Source of the DNA: Streptomyces sp. ISL-87 | GTDB taxonomy: Bacteria; Actinomycetota; Actinomycetes; Streptomycetales; Streptomycetaceae | Direction: 5' to 3' | DNA: 64,000 bases | NCBI RefSeq assembly: GCF_018614095.1 | Contig: NZ_JAGGOY010000016.1 | Coordinates: 49,081-113,080, forward strand | Shown: piece by piece, positions 7,828 to 16,612 of the stretch | Position numbering within the stretch: the first letter of the stretch is position 1 | How the letters are laid out: the number at the start of each line of letters is the position of its first letter | Position numbers and translations under genes: made by a program | Notes under the pieces: generated by a model | What the model was told of the DNA's origin: nothing | What the model saw: the letters and a program-made list of their open reading frames with translations, nothing else | Database searches by the model: none

Positions 7828-8397
7828 ATGAGACTCACTGGACGCACCGCCACCGCTTCAGCCGCTGCCGACGCCTCACGACGGAAGACCGTCGGCCTGG
7901 CGACTGCATTCATCGCACTGGCCGGCATGACTCTGGCCGGACCCGCCACGGCCGCCGAGCACCGCGCCGCAGCGCCATCGGGCGACTACTGCAATGCCAG
8001 CCAGGGCTTCTACGGCGGCAACGGTCAGTACACCTACGCTGAGGCGCAGGTCTGCCTGCGCTTCGCATCCGGCGGCAAGCAGGTCATCGTCAACAACAAC
8101 AACAGCAAGTACTACTGGGGCGGTTCCTGGTACGACGCCTCGTCCAGCTACACCGCCCGCTGGCGCGCCACCGGCGTCGTGAGCATCAACGGCCAGTCCG
8201 GAGTTTACGACACCGGAACCGTCACGCAAGGCTCTGTCCACGGTTCGGCGTCCGGTGGCTACCCCCCGTCCCTCGGCGCCTGCGGCACCTACAACGTCAC
8301 CATGATGTTCCACCAGAACGGCCCGTACTGGACCGACGACAGCAGCAAGGACATCGACTCCGGCGAGCAGTCCTATTCCATCAGCGTGGCCTGCTGA
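7828..8397 (+). CDS. secreted protein of unknown function
   Basis: 189 residues from ATG 7828 with AGGGAGG upstream. A long signal region (MRLTGRTATASAAADASRRK then TVGLATAFIALAGM) ends near AEH at residue 44. The mature protein is small, neutral and rich in Tyr, Ser, Gly and Asn, including an NNNNSKYYWGGSWYD patch and four Cys (DYCN, QVCL, LGACG, final SVAC), suggesting two disulfides. The pattern looks like an all-beta extracellular fold. No family recognised. It lies between inverted IS630 ends at 7459-7563 and 8516-8619. Confidence 0.72.
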   Translation: MRLTGRTATASAAADASRRKTVGLATAFIALAGMTLAGPATAAEHRAAAPSGDYCNASQGFYGGNGQYTYAEAQVCLRFASGGKQVIVNNNNSKYYWGGSWYDASSSYTARWRATGVVSINGQSGVYDTGTVTQGSVHGSASGGYPPSLGACGTYNVTMMFHQNGPYWTDDSSKDIDSGEQSYSISVAC

Positions 8398-8415
8398 GGA
8401 CTGTCCGGCGGATCG

Positions 8416-8515
8416 TCAACGGAGCCACAGCCGGATCGCGGCGAGGGTGACCATCCCGTGAAAAGCGAACGCTCTCTTGTCATACCGGGTGGCTACGGCC
8501 CGGGCACCCTTGAGA
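8416..8515 (-). pseudogene. IS5-family transposase, C-terminal fragment
   Basis: The minus frame reads LKGARAVATRYDKRAFAFHG then MVTLAAIRLWLR and a stop at 8416. That is the characteristic end of IS5/IS112-type transposases of Streptomyces (RAVATRYDKRA, then IRLWLR). Only about 32 codons remain, fused at 8516 to the inverted IS630 end. Confidence 0.7.
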
Positions 8516-8619
8516 GCGCAACGAGACCGCGAAGCCCTTCCGCTGGACCTATGCGGGCACCCGCTCAAGGAAGCAGCCTGACCAACACCCCTCCACGAAC
8601 TAACGCGGCATAGCACTAG
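8516..8619 (-). repeat. IS630-end inverted repeat, right copy
   Basis: Inverse copy of 7459-7563. It ends in CTAG at 8616-8619, and that same CTAG begins the next element (8616-9292). The two inverted ends enclose the secreted-protein gene 7828-8397 and the IS5 fragment. Confidence 0.8.
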
Positions 8620-8747
8620 TGCCGGATCAGGCAACGCTTGCCCTGTTGTGACGTGACGTGCCGTCCGGGTGCTGTACCAGGCGGCTGTGACTGAGCGCGG
8701 CAGTTGACCGCTCTGGCCAACTGCCGCGCTCAGATCCCGCTACGGCC

Positions 8748-9107
8748 TCAGCACTCGCGCAGGCCCGGGGCCGGGTCCTGGCCCGTTTTTACGGAGACGG
8801 CGGGGACGTTGCCCCACGCGCCGTTGTCGAGCTGCGTCCAGTACCAGATGTCATTCCCACCCTGGTGAGGATCACCGTGGCCCCAGCACACGAACCAGTT
8901 GAACCCGGTGTCGAGCGTGCCGCGGGTTGCCGAACGGTAGGAGCGATCCGCGTACCCCTTCGCCCCGACAGCGTTGCCGCAGTAGAGCCTGCCGTCAGAG
9001 CGGACCCCGCAATCCGCGGCATGGGCGATAGAGGTAGGCATGGAGAGTGCGAACAGGGTGGACGCAGCGAAGGCGCCCAGCATGGTGGTCAAGCGTCGAG
9101 TAATCAT
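8748..9107 (-). CDS. small secreted Cys/Trp-rich protein
   Basis: 119 residues from ATG 9107 (MITRRLTTMLGAFAASTLFA), a clear Sec signal peptide with cleavage at AHA-AD near residue 29. The mature 90 residues carry four Cys (DCGV, LYCGN, FVCWG and the terminal REC) and several Trp/Tyr (FNWFVCWGHGDPH, DIWYWTQ). The frame is open further upstream but would put the signal peptide internally. No family recognised; Cys/Trp-rich lectin- or inhibitor-like proteins look similar. It is inside a small element with terminal inverted repeats. Confidence 0.68.
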   Translation of the reverse strand: MITRRLTTMLGAFAASTLFALSMPTSIAHAADCGVRSDGRLYCGNAVGAKGYADRSYRSATRGTLDTGFNWFVCWGHGDPHQGGNDIWYWTQLDNGAWGNVPAVSVKTGQDPAPGLREC

Positions 9108-9182
9108 GATCGACTTAACGGCCCAGCAGGAGCCAGGTAACGCCCGCCTGACCGGCTCGCCCCAGCAGGGCAGGGGCGGAAA

Positions 9183-9281
9183 GATCGCGCACGGACTGTC
9201 CGCCGCTACATCATCTGGCGAAACCGCCACGCCGACGACCAGCGCCTACGCGCCGTCGTCGACAGGGCAAACGTTGCCTGA
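9183..9281 (+). pseudogene. IS630-like transposase, last 32 codons
   Basis: The frame reads DRARTVRRYIIWRNRHADDQ then RLRAVVDRANVA and TGA at 9279-9281, just inside the right terminal inverted repeat. The RxYIxWRNxHAxDxRLRxxVxRANVA ending is that of a common Streptomyces IS630-type transposase. Everything before it is gone. Confidence 0.6.
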
Positions 9282-9486
9282 TCCGGCACTAGCTTGGTCG
9301 CATCACGTTGAGGCGGGCGCTTCCCGCGGGGCACCCGGTCGTCAAGCCCTACGGTGCTGCGCCGGCCAATGAGGTCGCTTTGCGTGTGTGACGGTGACCC
9401 GCATGTGGCTAATCTGCTTGTAGAGCAAGGTGTGCAAGTGGTCGATTGGGGACCCTGGATTCTCTTCAGCAACGCATCTTGGCCCC

Positions 9487-9504
9487 GTGTTGACACGTCA
9501 ACAC
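9487..9504. promoter_or_regulatory. perfect 18-bp palindromic operator candidate
   Basis: GTGTTGAC AC GTCAACAC is a perfect inverted repeat (8-bp arms, 2-bp centre). No gene is convincing within 9293-9600. It lies about 100 bp from the tRNA-end-like scar, where excision/replication control regions of integrative elements often sit. Confidence 0.4.
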
Positions 9505-9606
9505 CGGAGCCTGATCGAGGCGGATGGAGCAGGACGCAGGGGGATGGAAACAGGGCCTAATGTCCGACTCTCCGGCGTTTCCGCAGGTCAGAGAGGTAAC
9601 AATTTC

Positions 9607-9629
9607 GGGTTCGAATCTCCTAAGCTCCA
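9607..9629 (+). other. tRNA 3'-end-like attachment-site scar
   Basis: The string TTCGAAT (9610-9616), CTCCT (9617-9621), AAGCTCC (9622-9628), A (9629) has the layout T-loop, 3' T-stem, 3' acceptor strand, discriminator base. The preceding bases do not pair with CTCCT, and no 5' half (GGAGCTT expected) lies within 90 nt upstream. Only the 3' end of a tRNA gene, or possibly tmRNA, is therefore present, as at an attachment site of an integrated element. A strong T-rich terminator follows at once, as behind a tRNA gene. Confidence 0.5.
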
Positions 9630-9637
9630 CATACGAA

Positions 9638-9680
9638 GACCCCTCTGAACTGCGGAAACGCGGTCAGGGGGGTCTTTTTT
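9638..9680 (+). terminator. intrinsic terminator with T-tract
   Basis: GACCCCTCTGAACTGCG pairs with CGCGGTCAGGGGGGTC across a GAAA loop, followed by TTTTTT at 9675-9680. A T-tract is unusual in this GC-rich genome and is typical behind stable RNA genes, supporting the tRNA-end reading just upstream. Confidence 0.8.
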
Positions 9681-9835
9681 CGTCCCAGTGTGCGGGCCGC
9701 GGCGGTGGGGCACAGGTCGTCGGCCGCGGTGCGGCCGCCCGGACCCGTGGCGGTGATCGCCGTCCGCCGGATCACAGCTGACGGCGACCCTCGGCTGACG
9801 GGCCGTCAGCGTCATTTCGGTAGCGTCGCGGCAAG

Positions 9836-9890
9836 GGGGCCTGCGGCCGTGTCCTTCCGTCCCGCCGCCGCACGGCCGCAGGCCCCTTCT
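9836..9890. terminator. 16-bp stem-loop upstream of glgM
   Basis: GGGGCCTGCGGCCGTG (9836-9851) and CACGGCCGCAGGCCCC (9871-9886) are perfect complements with a 19-nt loop, followed by TTCT. It lies 116 nt before the glgM start. It may insulate glgM from transcription entering from the left, or form a leader structure. Confidence 0.5.
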
Positions 9891-10005
9891 CCAGCCCGTG
9901 CCGCCTGGGTGTGGCCCTCCTCGCCGGTCGCTTCGCGAGAGGGACCGCCGACGCCGTGGGGCCGCGGGGCCACGTTGTGCAAGCCATCGACTTCAGGAAG
10001 TGCCG

Positions 10006-11214
10006 ATGAACTCGCAGATCCAGCCGATACGCGTCGACCTGCTCACCAAGGAGTACCCGCCGGAGGTCTACGGCGGCGCCGGAGTCCACGTCGGGGAGCT
10101 CGCCAAGGAGCTGCGGAAGCTGACCGACCTGAGGGTGCAGTGCTTCGGCGCCCCGCGCGGGGCCGAAGGCGTGCTGGCCCACGCCGAACCCCACCTCGGC
10201 GACGGGGCGAACCCCGTCCTGAACACACTCGCGGTGAACGTGGCCATGGCGGCGGCCGCGGAGGGGGCGCGGCTGGTGCACAGCCACACCTGGTACGCCA
10301 ACGGCGCGGGGCGGCTGGCCCAGACGCTGTACGGCATCCCGCACGTGGTGACCACCCACAGCCTGGAACCCCTCAGACCCTGGAAGGCCGAGCAGCTGGG
10401 CGGCGGCTACGCGGTGTCGTCGCTGGTGGAGCGGACCGCGCTGGAGTCGGCCGACGCGCTGATCGCGGTGTCACGGGGCATGCGCGAGGACATCCTGCGC
10501 GTCTATCCGGACATCGACCCGGAGCGGGTGCACGTGGTGCACAACGGCATCGACACCGCCGTGCACGTCCCCGACCACGGCACGGCGGCGCTGGAGCGCC
10601 ACGCCATCGACCCGGACCGGCCGATCGTGCTGTTCGTGGGCCGGGTGACCCGGCAGAAGGGGCTGCCCCAGCTGCTTCAGGCCGCCTTCGAATTCGACGG
10701 GACGGCCCAGCTGGTGCTGTGCTGCGGCCAGCCGGACACCCCGGAGATCGCGGCCGAGACGGCGGCACTGGTCGACGAGCTGAGCCGGGTCCGCAGCGGT
10801 GTCGTACGGATCGACGGCATGCTCGACGCGGTGTCGCTGCGGCAGCTGCTGACCCATGCCGCGGTGTTCGTCTGCCCCTCCCTGTACGAGCCGATGGGCA
10901 TCGTCAACCTGGAGGCGATGGCCTGCCGCACGGCGGTCGTGGCCACCGCCACCGGCGGCATCCCCGAGGTGGTGACCGACGGCGAGACCGGGCTGCTCGT
11001 CCCCATCGAGCAGGAGGACGACGGCACCGGCACCCCGCTCGACCCCAAGCGGTTCGCCTCCGACCTGGCCGCCGCCGTGAACCGGCTGCTCGCCGAGCCG
11101 GCGCTCGCGGCCCGGATGGGTGACGCGGGGCGGGCCCGCGCCGAGGAGCACTTCGGCTGGCGGCAGGCGGCCCGGCGTACGCATGACCTGTACCGCCGGG
11201 TGCTCGGCGGGTGA
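10006..11214 (+). CDS. glgM: alpha-maltose-1-phosphate synthase / glycogen synthase (GT4 GlgM/GlgA type)
   Basis: 402 residues from ATG 10006 with AGGAAG 7 nt upstream. N terminus LLTKEYPPEVYGGAGVHVGE is the donor-side glycine loop. VTRQKGLPQLLQAA and EPMGIVNLEAMA (the E-x7-E pair) mark a GT4 retaining glycosyltransferase. Actinobacterial proteins of this length and type use ADP-glucose, and the Mycobacterium homologue joins it to glucose 1-phosphate to give maltose 1-phosphate for GlgE. The gene converges on glgB and shares terminator 11224-11253 with it. The glgE and glgB neighbours support the GlgM role over classical GlgA; both are often annotated glgA. Confidence 0.88.
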   Translation: MNSQIQPIRVDLLTKEYPPEVYGGAGVHVGELAKELRKLTDLRVQCFGAPRGAEGVLAHAEPHLGDGANPVLNTLAVNVAMAAAAEGARLVHSHTWYANGAGRLAQTLYGIPHVVTTHSLEPLRPWKAEQLGGGYAVSSLVERTALESADALIAVSRGMREDILRVYPDIDPERVHVVHNGIDTAVHVPDHGTAALERHAIDPDRPIVLFVGRVTRQKGLPQLLQAAFEFDGTAQLVLCCGQPDTPEIAAETAALVDELSRVRSGVVRIDGMLDAVSLRQLLTHAAVFVCPSLYEPMGIVNLEAMACRTAVVATATGGIPEVVTDGETGLLVPIEQEDDGTGTPLDPKRFASDLAAAVNRLLAEPALAARMGDAGRARAEEHFGWRQAARRTHDLYRRVLGG

Positions 11215-11223
11215 CGCACGGAC

Positions 11224-11253
11224 ACCCCGCACCGGCGAAGGCCGGTGCGGGGT
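11224..11253. terminator. bidirectional terminator between glgM and glgB
   Basis: Perfect 13-bp arms (11224-11236, 11241-11253) with loop GAAG. It lies between the convergent stops of glgM (11214) and glgB (11279) and can end both transcripts. Confidence 0.8.
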
Positions 11254-11278
11254 GCGGGGTGCGGGCGGGTGCGCGGGC

Positions 11279-13558
11279 TCAGTGCCTGCGCGGGCGCAGC
11301 CAGACCGCACCGAGCGGCGGCAGGGTCACGGCGGCGCTGGCCGCGAGCCCCTGGAGCGGCTCCCCGTCCGCGTGGATCGGGCCGGGATTGACCGCGCCGC
11401 TGCCGCCGTAGGACGCGGCGTCGGTGTTGAGCGCCTCCGTCCACTCCCCGGCGACGGGCAGGGCCAGCCGGAAGCCGTGGCGGGGGTTCGGCTGGAAGTT
11501 GTAGACGCAGACCAGGGGCTCGCCCGAGGCGCCGTAGCGCACGAAGGAGTACACGTTGTCCTGGGCGGCGTCCGCGTCGATCCACCGGAAGCCGTCGGGG
11601 ATGGCGTCCTGGCTCCACAGCGCCGGGTCGGCCAGGTAGGCGCCGTTCAGGTCCCGTACGAGGTCGCGCACGGCGGCGTGCGGGGCGTGCCGGAGCATCG
11701 ACCAGTCCGTGCCCCGCTCGTGCGACCACTCGGTGTCCTGCGCGAACTCCTGGCCCATGAAGAGGAGCTGCTTTCCGGGGAAGGCCCACATGAAGGCGAG
11801 GAAGGCCCGCAGGTTGGCCAGCTGCTGCCAGCGGTCTCCGGGCATCTTCGCCAGCAGTGAGCCCTTGCCGTGCACCACCTCGTCGTGGCTGATCGGCAGC
11901 ATGTAGTTCTCGGCGTACGCGTACATCATCGGGAAGGTCATCGAGTGGTGCCGGTACTGCCGGTGCACCGGGTCCTCGGCCATGTACGACAGCGAGTCGT
12001 GCATCCAGCCCATGTTCCACTTCAGCGTGAAGCCGAGGCCGCCGTGGTCGGTGCGCCGGGTCACCCCGTCCCAGGCGGTGGACTCCTCGGCGATGGTGAC
12101 GACCCCGGGGCAGCGCCGCGCGACGGTGGCGTTCATCTCCTGGAGGAACTCCACCGCCTCCAGGTGTTCGCGGCCGCCGTACGCGTTCGCCGTCCACTGG
12201 CCCTCGGGCCGCGAGTAGTCGAGGTAGAGCATGGAGGCGACCGCGTCCACGCGCAGCCCGTCGATGTGGAACTCCTCGCACCAGTACACCGCGTTGGCGA
12301 CGAGGAAGTTGCGCACCTCGGCCCGGCCGTAGTCGAAGACGAGGGTGCCCCAGTCGGGGTGCTCGCCGCGGCGCGGGTCCCCGTGCTCGTACAGCGGGGT
12401 GCCGTCGAAGCGGGCCAGGGCCCAGTCGTCGCGCGGGAAGTGGGCGGGCACCCAGTCCACGATGACGCCGATGCCGGCCTGGTGCAGGGCGTCGATCAGG
12501 GCGCGGAAGTCGTCGGGCGTGCCCTGCTGGGCCATCGGGGCGTAGTAGGAGGAGACCTGGTAGCCCCAGGAGCCGCCGAAGGGGTGCTCGGCGACGGGCA
12601 GGAACTCCACGTGGGTGAAGCCGAGCGCCTTCAGGTAGCCGGGGAGTTCCCGGGCCAGCTCGCGGTAGCCGAGCCCGGGGCGCCAGGAGCCCAGGTGCAT
12701 CTCGTACACGCTCATCGGGGCCCGTTCGGCGGGGACGACGCCGCGCCGGGACAGCCAGGCGGAGTCGCCCCACTCGTAGCGGGAGGTGTGGACGACGGAG
12801 GCGGTGCCGGGCGCCGACTGCGCGGAGGTGGCCAGCGGGTCGGCCTTCTGGATCCACCGGCCGTCCCGGGTCAGGATCTCGTACTTGTAGCGGACCCCGT
12901 CGCCGACGCCCGGTACGAACAGCTCCCACACCCCGCTGGCGCCCAGGGAGCGCATCGGATGGGCCGAGCCGTCCCAGTGGTTGAAGTCCCCCACCAACCG
13001 CACCGCGCGGGCGTTGGGCGCCCACACGGCGAAGGCGGTCCCCGTCACCGGGCCCCAGCCGGCGTCGTGGCCGCGGGTGTTGGCGCCGAGCACCTCCCAC
13101 AGCTGTTCGTGCCGGCCCTCCCTGATCAGGTGCAGGTCGAGCTCGCCGAGGGTGGGCGGGAAGCGGTAGGGGTCGTCGTGGCCGAAGACCTCCTCGCCGC
13201 CGCCGTAGGAGGCCAGAACGCGGTAGTCGGGCACCTCGGTGAGGGGCAGCACGGCGCTGAAGACACCGCCGGCCTCATGGGTGAGCTCGCCCAGCAGCCG
13301 GCCGGAGGAGGTGGTGACGTGCACCGCGTCCGCCAGCGGGCGCAGCACCCGCAGCGTCACCCCGTCGGGGCCCGGGTGCGCGCCGAGCAGTGCGTGCGGG
13401 TCGCTGACCTCACCGGTGGTGAGGCGCTTGAGGTCGGTGCGCGAGAGGTCCGTGCGCGAGAGGTCGGTACGCGTGAGGTCGGTGCGCGTGCGTTCGGCGC
13501 GCGCCGGGGCCCCGGGGCGGGCGGCCGAGGGCGTCGGGGTGGGCGGGGCGGTGGTCAC
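11279..13558 (-). CDS. glgB: 1,4-alpha-glucan branching enzyme
   Basis: 759 residues from GTG 13558, which overlaps the glgE stop as GTGA. Residues 1-35 are a Pro/Ala and TDLxR-repeat tail. Then come two early-set beta domains ([15 protein letters not shown] in the second), the GH13 barrel with nucleophile Asp438 ([14 protein letters not shown]), acid/base Glu in TIAEESTAW and [11 protein letters not shown], and a C-terminal beta domain ending VWLRPRRH. It moves alpha-1,4 segments to 1,6 branches, here probably on GlgE product. It is the last gene of the minus-strand run. Length is normal for Streptomyces GlgB. Confidence 0.95.
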   Translation of the reverse strand: MTTAPPTPTPSAARPGAPARAERTRTDLTRTDLSRTDLSRTDLKRLTTGEVSDPHALLGAHPGPDGVTLRVLRPLADAVHVTTSSGRLLGELTHEAGGVFSAVLPLTEVPDYRVLASYGGGEEVFGHDDPYRFPPTLGELDLHLIREGRHEQLWEVLGANTRGHDAGWGPVTGTAFAVWAPNARAVRLVGDFNHWDGSAHPMRSLGASGVWELFVPGVGDGVRYKYEILTRDGRWIQKADPLATSAQSAPGTASVVHTSRYEWGDSAWLSRRGVVPAERAPMSVYEMHLGSWRPGLGYRELARELPGYLKALGFTHVEFLPVAEHPFGGSWGYQVSSYYAPMAQQGTPDDFRALIDALHQAGIGVIVDWVPAHFPRDDWALARFDGTPLYEHGDPRRGEHPDWGTLVFDYGRAEVRNFLVANAVYWCEEFHIDGLRVDAVASMLYLDYSRPEGQWTANAYGGREHLEAVEFLQEMNATVARRCPGVVTIAEESTAWDGVTRRTDHGGLGFTLKWNMGWMHDSLSYMAEDPVHRQYRHHSMTFPMMYAYAENYMLPISHDEVVHGKGSLLAKMPGDRWQQLANLRAFLAFMWAFPGKQLLFMGQEFAQDTEWSHERGTDWSMLRHAPHAAVRDLVRDLNGAYLADPALWSQDAIPDGFRWIDADAAQDNVYSFVRYGASGEPLVCVYNFQPNPRHGFRLALPVAGEWTEALNTDAASYGGSGAVNPGPIHADGEPLQGLAASAAVTLPPLGAVWLRPRRH
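13431..13490 (-). repeat. 4 x 15-bp in-frame tandem repeat in glgB
   Basis: Four units of aggtcggtgcgcgag with 1-2 changes encode [20 protein letters not shown] at residues 23-42 of GlgB. The unit is five codons, so length change keeps the frame. It lies in the disordered N-terminal tail. Confidence 0.85.
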
Positions 13559-15702
13559 GACTGCGGGTTCCCGTCGGTGAGTATGTGGGCCACTTGCTGC
13601 TGCGGATCCAGGCGTACGTAGTTCTCGCGCCCCCACTGGTAGGTCTGGCCGGACAGCGCGTCGTGGACCGCGAAGGTCTCCGAGCGCTCCAGGCCGAGCG
13701 CGGGCAGGTCCAGCGAGACGGTGGCCTCGCGGACACTGTGCGGGTCGAGGCTGAGGACCACGAGCACCCAGTCGTCTCCCTCGCCGGACCCGGCCCGCTT
13801 GGAGAAGCAGACCACCGCGTCGTTGTCGGTGCGGTGGAAGCGCAGGTTGCGCAGCTGGCGCAGGGCCGGGTGGGCGGCGCGCACCTCGTTGAGGGTGCGC
13901 AGCAGCGGCGCCAGGGTGTCCCGCTCGGTGTGCCAGTTCCTCGGCCTGTACTGGAATTTCTCCGAGTCCAGGTACTCCTCGCTGGCCGGGCCCGCGGCGA
14001 CGTTCTCGTACAGCTCGAAGCCGGAGTAGACGCCCCAGGTGGGCGAGGCCATCGCGGCGAGCACCGCGCGGACGGCGAAGGCGGGCCGGCCGCCGTACTG
14101 GAGGTAGGCGTTGAGGATGTCCGGGGTGTTCACGAAGAGGTTGGGGCGCAGGCAGGCCGCGCTCTCCTCGCCGCCGAGGCCCGCCAGCTCGCCGAGGTAG
14201 TCCTCCACCTCGTCCTTGGAGTTGCGCCAGGTGAAGTAGGTGTACGACTGGTGGAAGCCGACCCGGGCGAGGGCGTGCAGCATGGCGGGGCGGGTGAACG
14301 CCTCGGCGAGGAAAAGCACGTCGGGGTCGCTCTCGTGGACCGCGCCGATCAGCCGTTCCCAGAACGTGAGGGGCTTGGTGTGCGGGTTGTCGACGCGGAA
14401 GATCCGCACCCCGTGCGCCATCCAGTGGCGCAGGACGCGCAGGCACTCCTCGTGCAGCCCGTCGGGGTCGGTGTCGAAGTCGATGGGGTAGATGTCCTGG
14501 TACTTCTTCGGCGGGTTCTCGGCGTAGGCGATGGATCCGTCGGGCCGGTGCCGGAACCACTCGGGGTGCTGGGTGACCCAGGGGTGGTCGGGCGAGCACT
14601 GGAGCGCGAAGTCCAGGGCGATCTCGAGGCCGAGCTCGGCGGCGACGGCCACGAAGTAGTCGAAGTCCTCGAGGGTGCCGAGGTCGGGGTGGACCGCGTC
14701 GTGCCCACCGGCGGCGGAGCCGATCGCCCAGGGGGAGCCCGGGTCGTACGGGCCCGCCACGAGGGTGTTATTGGGGCCCTTGCGGTGGCTGGTGCCGATC
14801 GGGTGGATGGGCGGGAGGTAGACCACGTCGAAGCCCATGGCGGCCACCCCGTGCAGCCGCTCGGCGGCGGTGCGCAGAGTGCCCGAGCGGGGCGGGGCGA
14901 GGACCCCGTCGGCGTCCGGTTCGGTGGGTACTACGGCGCCCTCGGAGCGCGGGAAGAACTCGTACCAGCTCCCGTACAGGGCGCGCTCGCGGTCGACGCG
15001 CAACGGGTACGGGTCCGAGGAGGTGGTGAGGTCGCGCAGCGGCCTGGCCAGCAGCAGGGCCGTCACGATGGGCCTGGACGCGGCGTCGAGGCGCTCCTGC
15101 GCCGGCAGTGCGGTGTCCCGCATCCGCTGGGCGGCCGTCACCAGCGGGGTCCGCTCGCGCACGTTGAAGGCGTCGGCGGCCCGCTCCAGCAGCAGGGCCC
15201 CCTCCTCCAGGACCAGCTCCACGTCGAGCCCGGCCGGGATCTTGATCTCCGCGGTGTGCCGCCAGGTCGCCACCGGGTCGGTCCACGCCTCGACGCGGTA
15301 CGTCCAGTCGCCCTCGCGGTCGGCGCTGACCTGGGCCGCGTACCGGTCGGTGCCGGGGGCGACGAGGCGCATCGGGGTCCACTCGCCCGGGCGCCCGTCC
15401 GGGTCGGTCAGCACGACATTGGCGGCGACGGAGTCGTGCCCCTCCCGGAACACCGTCGCCGACACCTCGAACACCTCGCCCGGCACGGCGCGGGCGGGCC
15501 GCCGGCCGTCGTCCACCCGGGGGCGTACGTCGACCACGGGGATGCGCCCCGAGGTGAGCGGGAACGTCCGCGTCGCGGGGAGCTCACGGCCGCCGAGGGC
15601 GCGGGGGGCCGCGTGGGCGGGGCCGGCTGCGGGGGCCGGGGCGGGCGTGGGCGCCGGGAGCACCAGGGCCCTGCGGTCCGTCGGTATGGTCGTGCCTTTC
15701 AT
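13555..15702 (-). CDS. glgE: alpha-1,4-glucan:maltose-1-phosphate maltosyltransferase
   Basis: 715 residues from ATG 15702. GlgE extends alpha-1,4-glucan by maltose units from maltose 1-phosphate. Residues about 50-160 form the N-terminal beta domain ([21 protein letters not shown]). The GH13 barrel follows with YLPPIHPIG, nucleophile Asp438 ([17 protein letters not shown]), acid/base Glu467 ([10 protein letters not shown]) and [18 protein letters not shown] is specific to this family. About 45 Pro/Ala residues precede the homologous start, longer than usual. The stop overlaps the glgB start by 4 nt, so the two are translationally coupled. The gap to the upstream MinD-like gene is 79 nt. Confidence 0.95.
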   Translation of the reverse strand: MKGTTIPTDRRALVLPAPTPAPAPAAGPAHAAPRALGGRELPATRTFPLTSGRIPVVDVRPRVDDGRRPARAVPGEVFEVSATVFREGHDSVAANVVLTDPDGRPGEWTPMRLVAPGTDRYAAQVSADREGDWTYRVEAWTDPVATWRHTAEIKIPAGLDVELVLEEGALLLERAADAFNVRERTPLVTAAQRMRDTALPAQERLDAASRPIVTALLLARPLRDLTTSSDPYPLRVDRERALYGSWYEFFPRSEGAVVPTEPDADGVLAPPRSGTLRTAAERLHGVAAMGFDVVYLPPIHPIGTSHRKGPNNTLVAGPYDPGSPWAIGSAAGGHDAVHPDLGTLEDFDYFVAVAAELGLEIALDFALQCSPDHPWVTQHPEWFRHRPDGSIAYAENPPKKYQDIYPIDFDTDPDGLHEECLRVLRHWMAHGVRIFRVDNPHTKPLTFWERLIGAVHESDPDVLFLAEAFTRPAMLHALARVGFHQSYTYFTWRNSKDEVEDYLGELAGLGGEESAACLRPNLFVNTPDILNAYLQYGGRPAFAVRAVLAAMASPTWGVYSGFELYENVAAGPASEEYLDSEKFQYRPRNWHTERDTLAPLLRTLNEVRAAHPALRQLRNLRFHRTDNDAVVCFSKRAGSGEGDDWVLVVLSLDPHSVREATVSLDLPALGLERSETFAVHDALSGQTYQWGRENYVRLDPQQQVAHILTDGNPQS

Positions 15703-15781
15703 GGCTTAGTGCCTCCTCGCACCGGGGTGGGTTCGCTGTACGTGTGGGGGATCGGGCCGGTGCTGTACGGGCCGCCGGCGG

Positions 15782-16549
15782 TCAACGGCGTATCCCGGTG
15801 GTCCCGTTGCTGACTTCGGAGATGATCCGGCGGTACCCCGCGACCAGCGGGTGGTGCGGGTACGCCGTGCTGAAGAGCCGTTCCCCGGCCAGTGACGCCA
15901 TCTCCGGGGCGTACGGCAGGACGGCGGTGACCTTCGTGGCGTAGGCGCTCTCCACCTCGCTGCGCAGCCGGTCGTGCACCACACCGCCCGGCGCGAGGTT
16001 GACGGCGACGCTCATGCGCACGCAGCCGAGGCGGCCCGCGAGCGCCATGGTCTCCCCCGCGCCCGCCAGGTCGAGGCGGTCGGCCCTGGTCATGATCACC
16101 AGGACGTCCGCGCTGGCCATCGACGTCACCGTCTCGTTGTTGAAGCCCGCGTGGGTGTCGAGGAGCAGCACATCGAGGGCGAGGGAGTCGATGAGCCGGT
16201 CGAAGCCCTCCCGCAACAGGCCGACGTCGTAGCCGCGGCCCATGATCTCGTTGATGCCGGCGGCCCGGTTCCTGGCCGGCACCAGGAAGAGTCCTTCGTG
16301 TCCGGCGTCGGTGTCCGCCGGGTAGGCGGCGTCCTCGATCTCGCAGTGACCCATCAGGTAGTCGGCGAGGGAGCGCCGTACCGGCGCCATGGCACCGCTG
16401 AACATCACGTCGAGGGACGGTGTCTGTATGTCCGTGTCCACCAGGGCGACCCTGCGGCCGGCGGAGGCCAGGAGCAGGGCGAGGTTCGCGGTGGTGCTGG
16501 ACTTGCCCGTGCCTCCTCGGTAGGAGTGGACGGTGATGATCTGTGACAT
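15782..16549 (-). CDS. MinD/ParA-like P-loop ATPase
   Basis: 255 residues from ATG 16549, chosen because AGGTGGAG precedes it; a GTG nine bases upstream is possible. The deviant Walker A is SYRGGTGKSSTTAN, with Arg where the signature Lys of the ParA/MinD family normally stands; VALVDTDIQTPSLD and VLLLDTHAGFNNETV complete the site. Such ATPases dimerise on ATP and position proteins or control assemblies. No amphipathic MinD tail is visible. It lies between the SpoIIE phosphatase gene and glgE, so a role in organising the glucan enzymes or the signalling proteins is possible, as inference only. Confidence 0.75.
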   Translation of the reverse strand: MSQIITVHSYRGGTGKSSTTANLALLLASAGRRVALVDTDIQTPSLDVMFSGAMAPVRRSLADYLMGHCEIEDAAYPADTDAGHEGLFLVPARNRAAGINEIMGRGYDVGLLREGFDRLIDSLALDVLLLDTHAGFNNETVTSMASADVLVIMTRADRLDLAGAGETMALAGRLGCVRMSVAVNLAPGGVVHDRLRSEVESAYATKVTAVLPYAPEMASLAGERLFSTAYPHHPLVAGYRRIISEVSNGTTGIRR

Positions 16550-16612
16550 GGTCTCCACCTGGTAGTTCGGCGAGTCGCGGCAACACGGGACGGGACGGTC
16601 GGCCGGGTGGCC

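Larger units (their letters stand above)
8616..9292. mobile_element. 677-bp element with 31-bp terminal inverted repeats and a secreted-protein cargo gene
   Basis: The left end CTAGTGCCGGATCAGGCAAC (8616 onward) and the right end (9262-9292) are inverted repeats identical at 30 of 31 positions, each bordered by CTAG. Inside are the last 32 codons of an IS630-like transposase (9183-9281, reading toward the right end) and, on the opposite strand, a complete secreted-protein gene (8748-9107). Most of the transposase is missing, so this is a non-autonomous derivative, either a decayed IS with an inserted gene or a cargo-carrying miniature element. Confidence 0.65.

Noticed and set aside
9557..9632. 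Complete tRNA gene ending at 9629
   Set aside because: The 3' acceptor and T-loop layout is present, but no D-arm, anticodon arm or matching 5' acceptor (GGAGCTT) is found upstream, and the 5' T-stem does not pair. Only a fragment is supported.
9690..11123. Alternative-frame plus-strand open frame over glgM
   Set aside because: The Arg/Ala-rich translation has no motifs, while the overlapping frame from 10006 is a clear GT4 enzyme.
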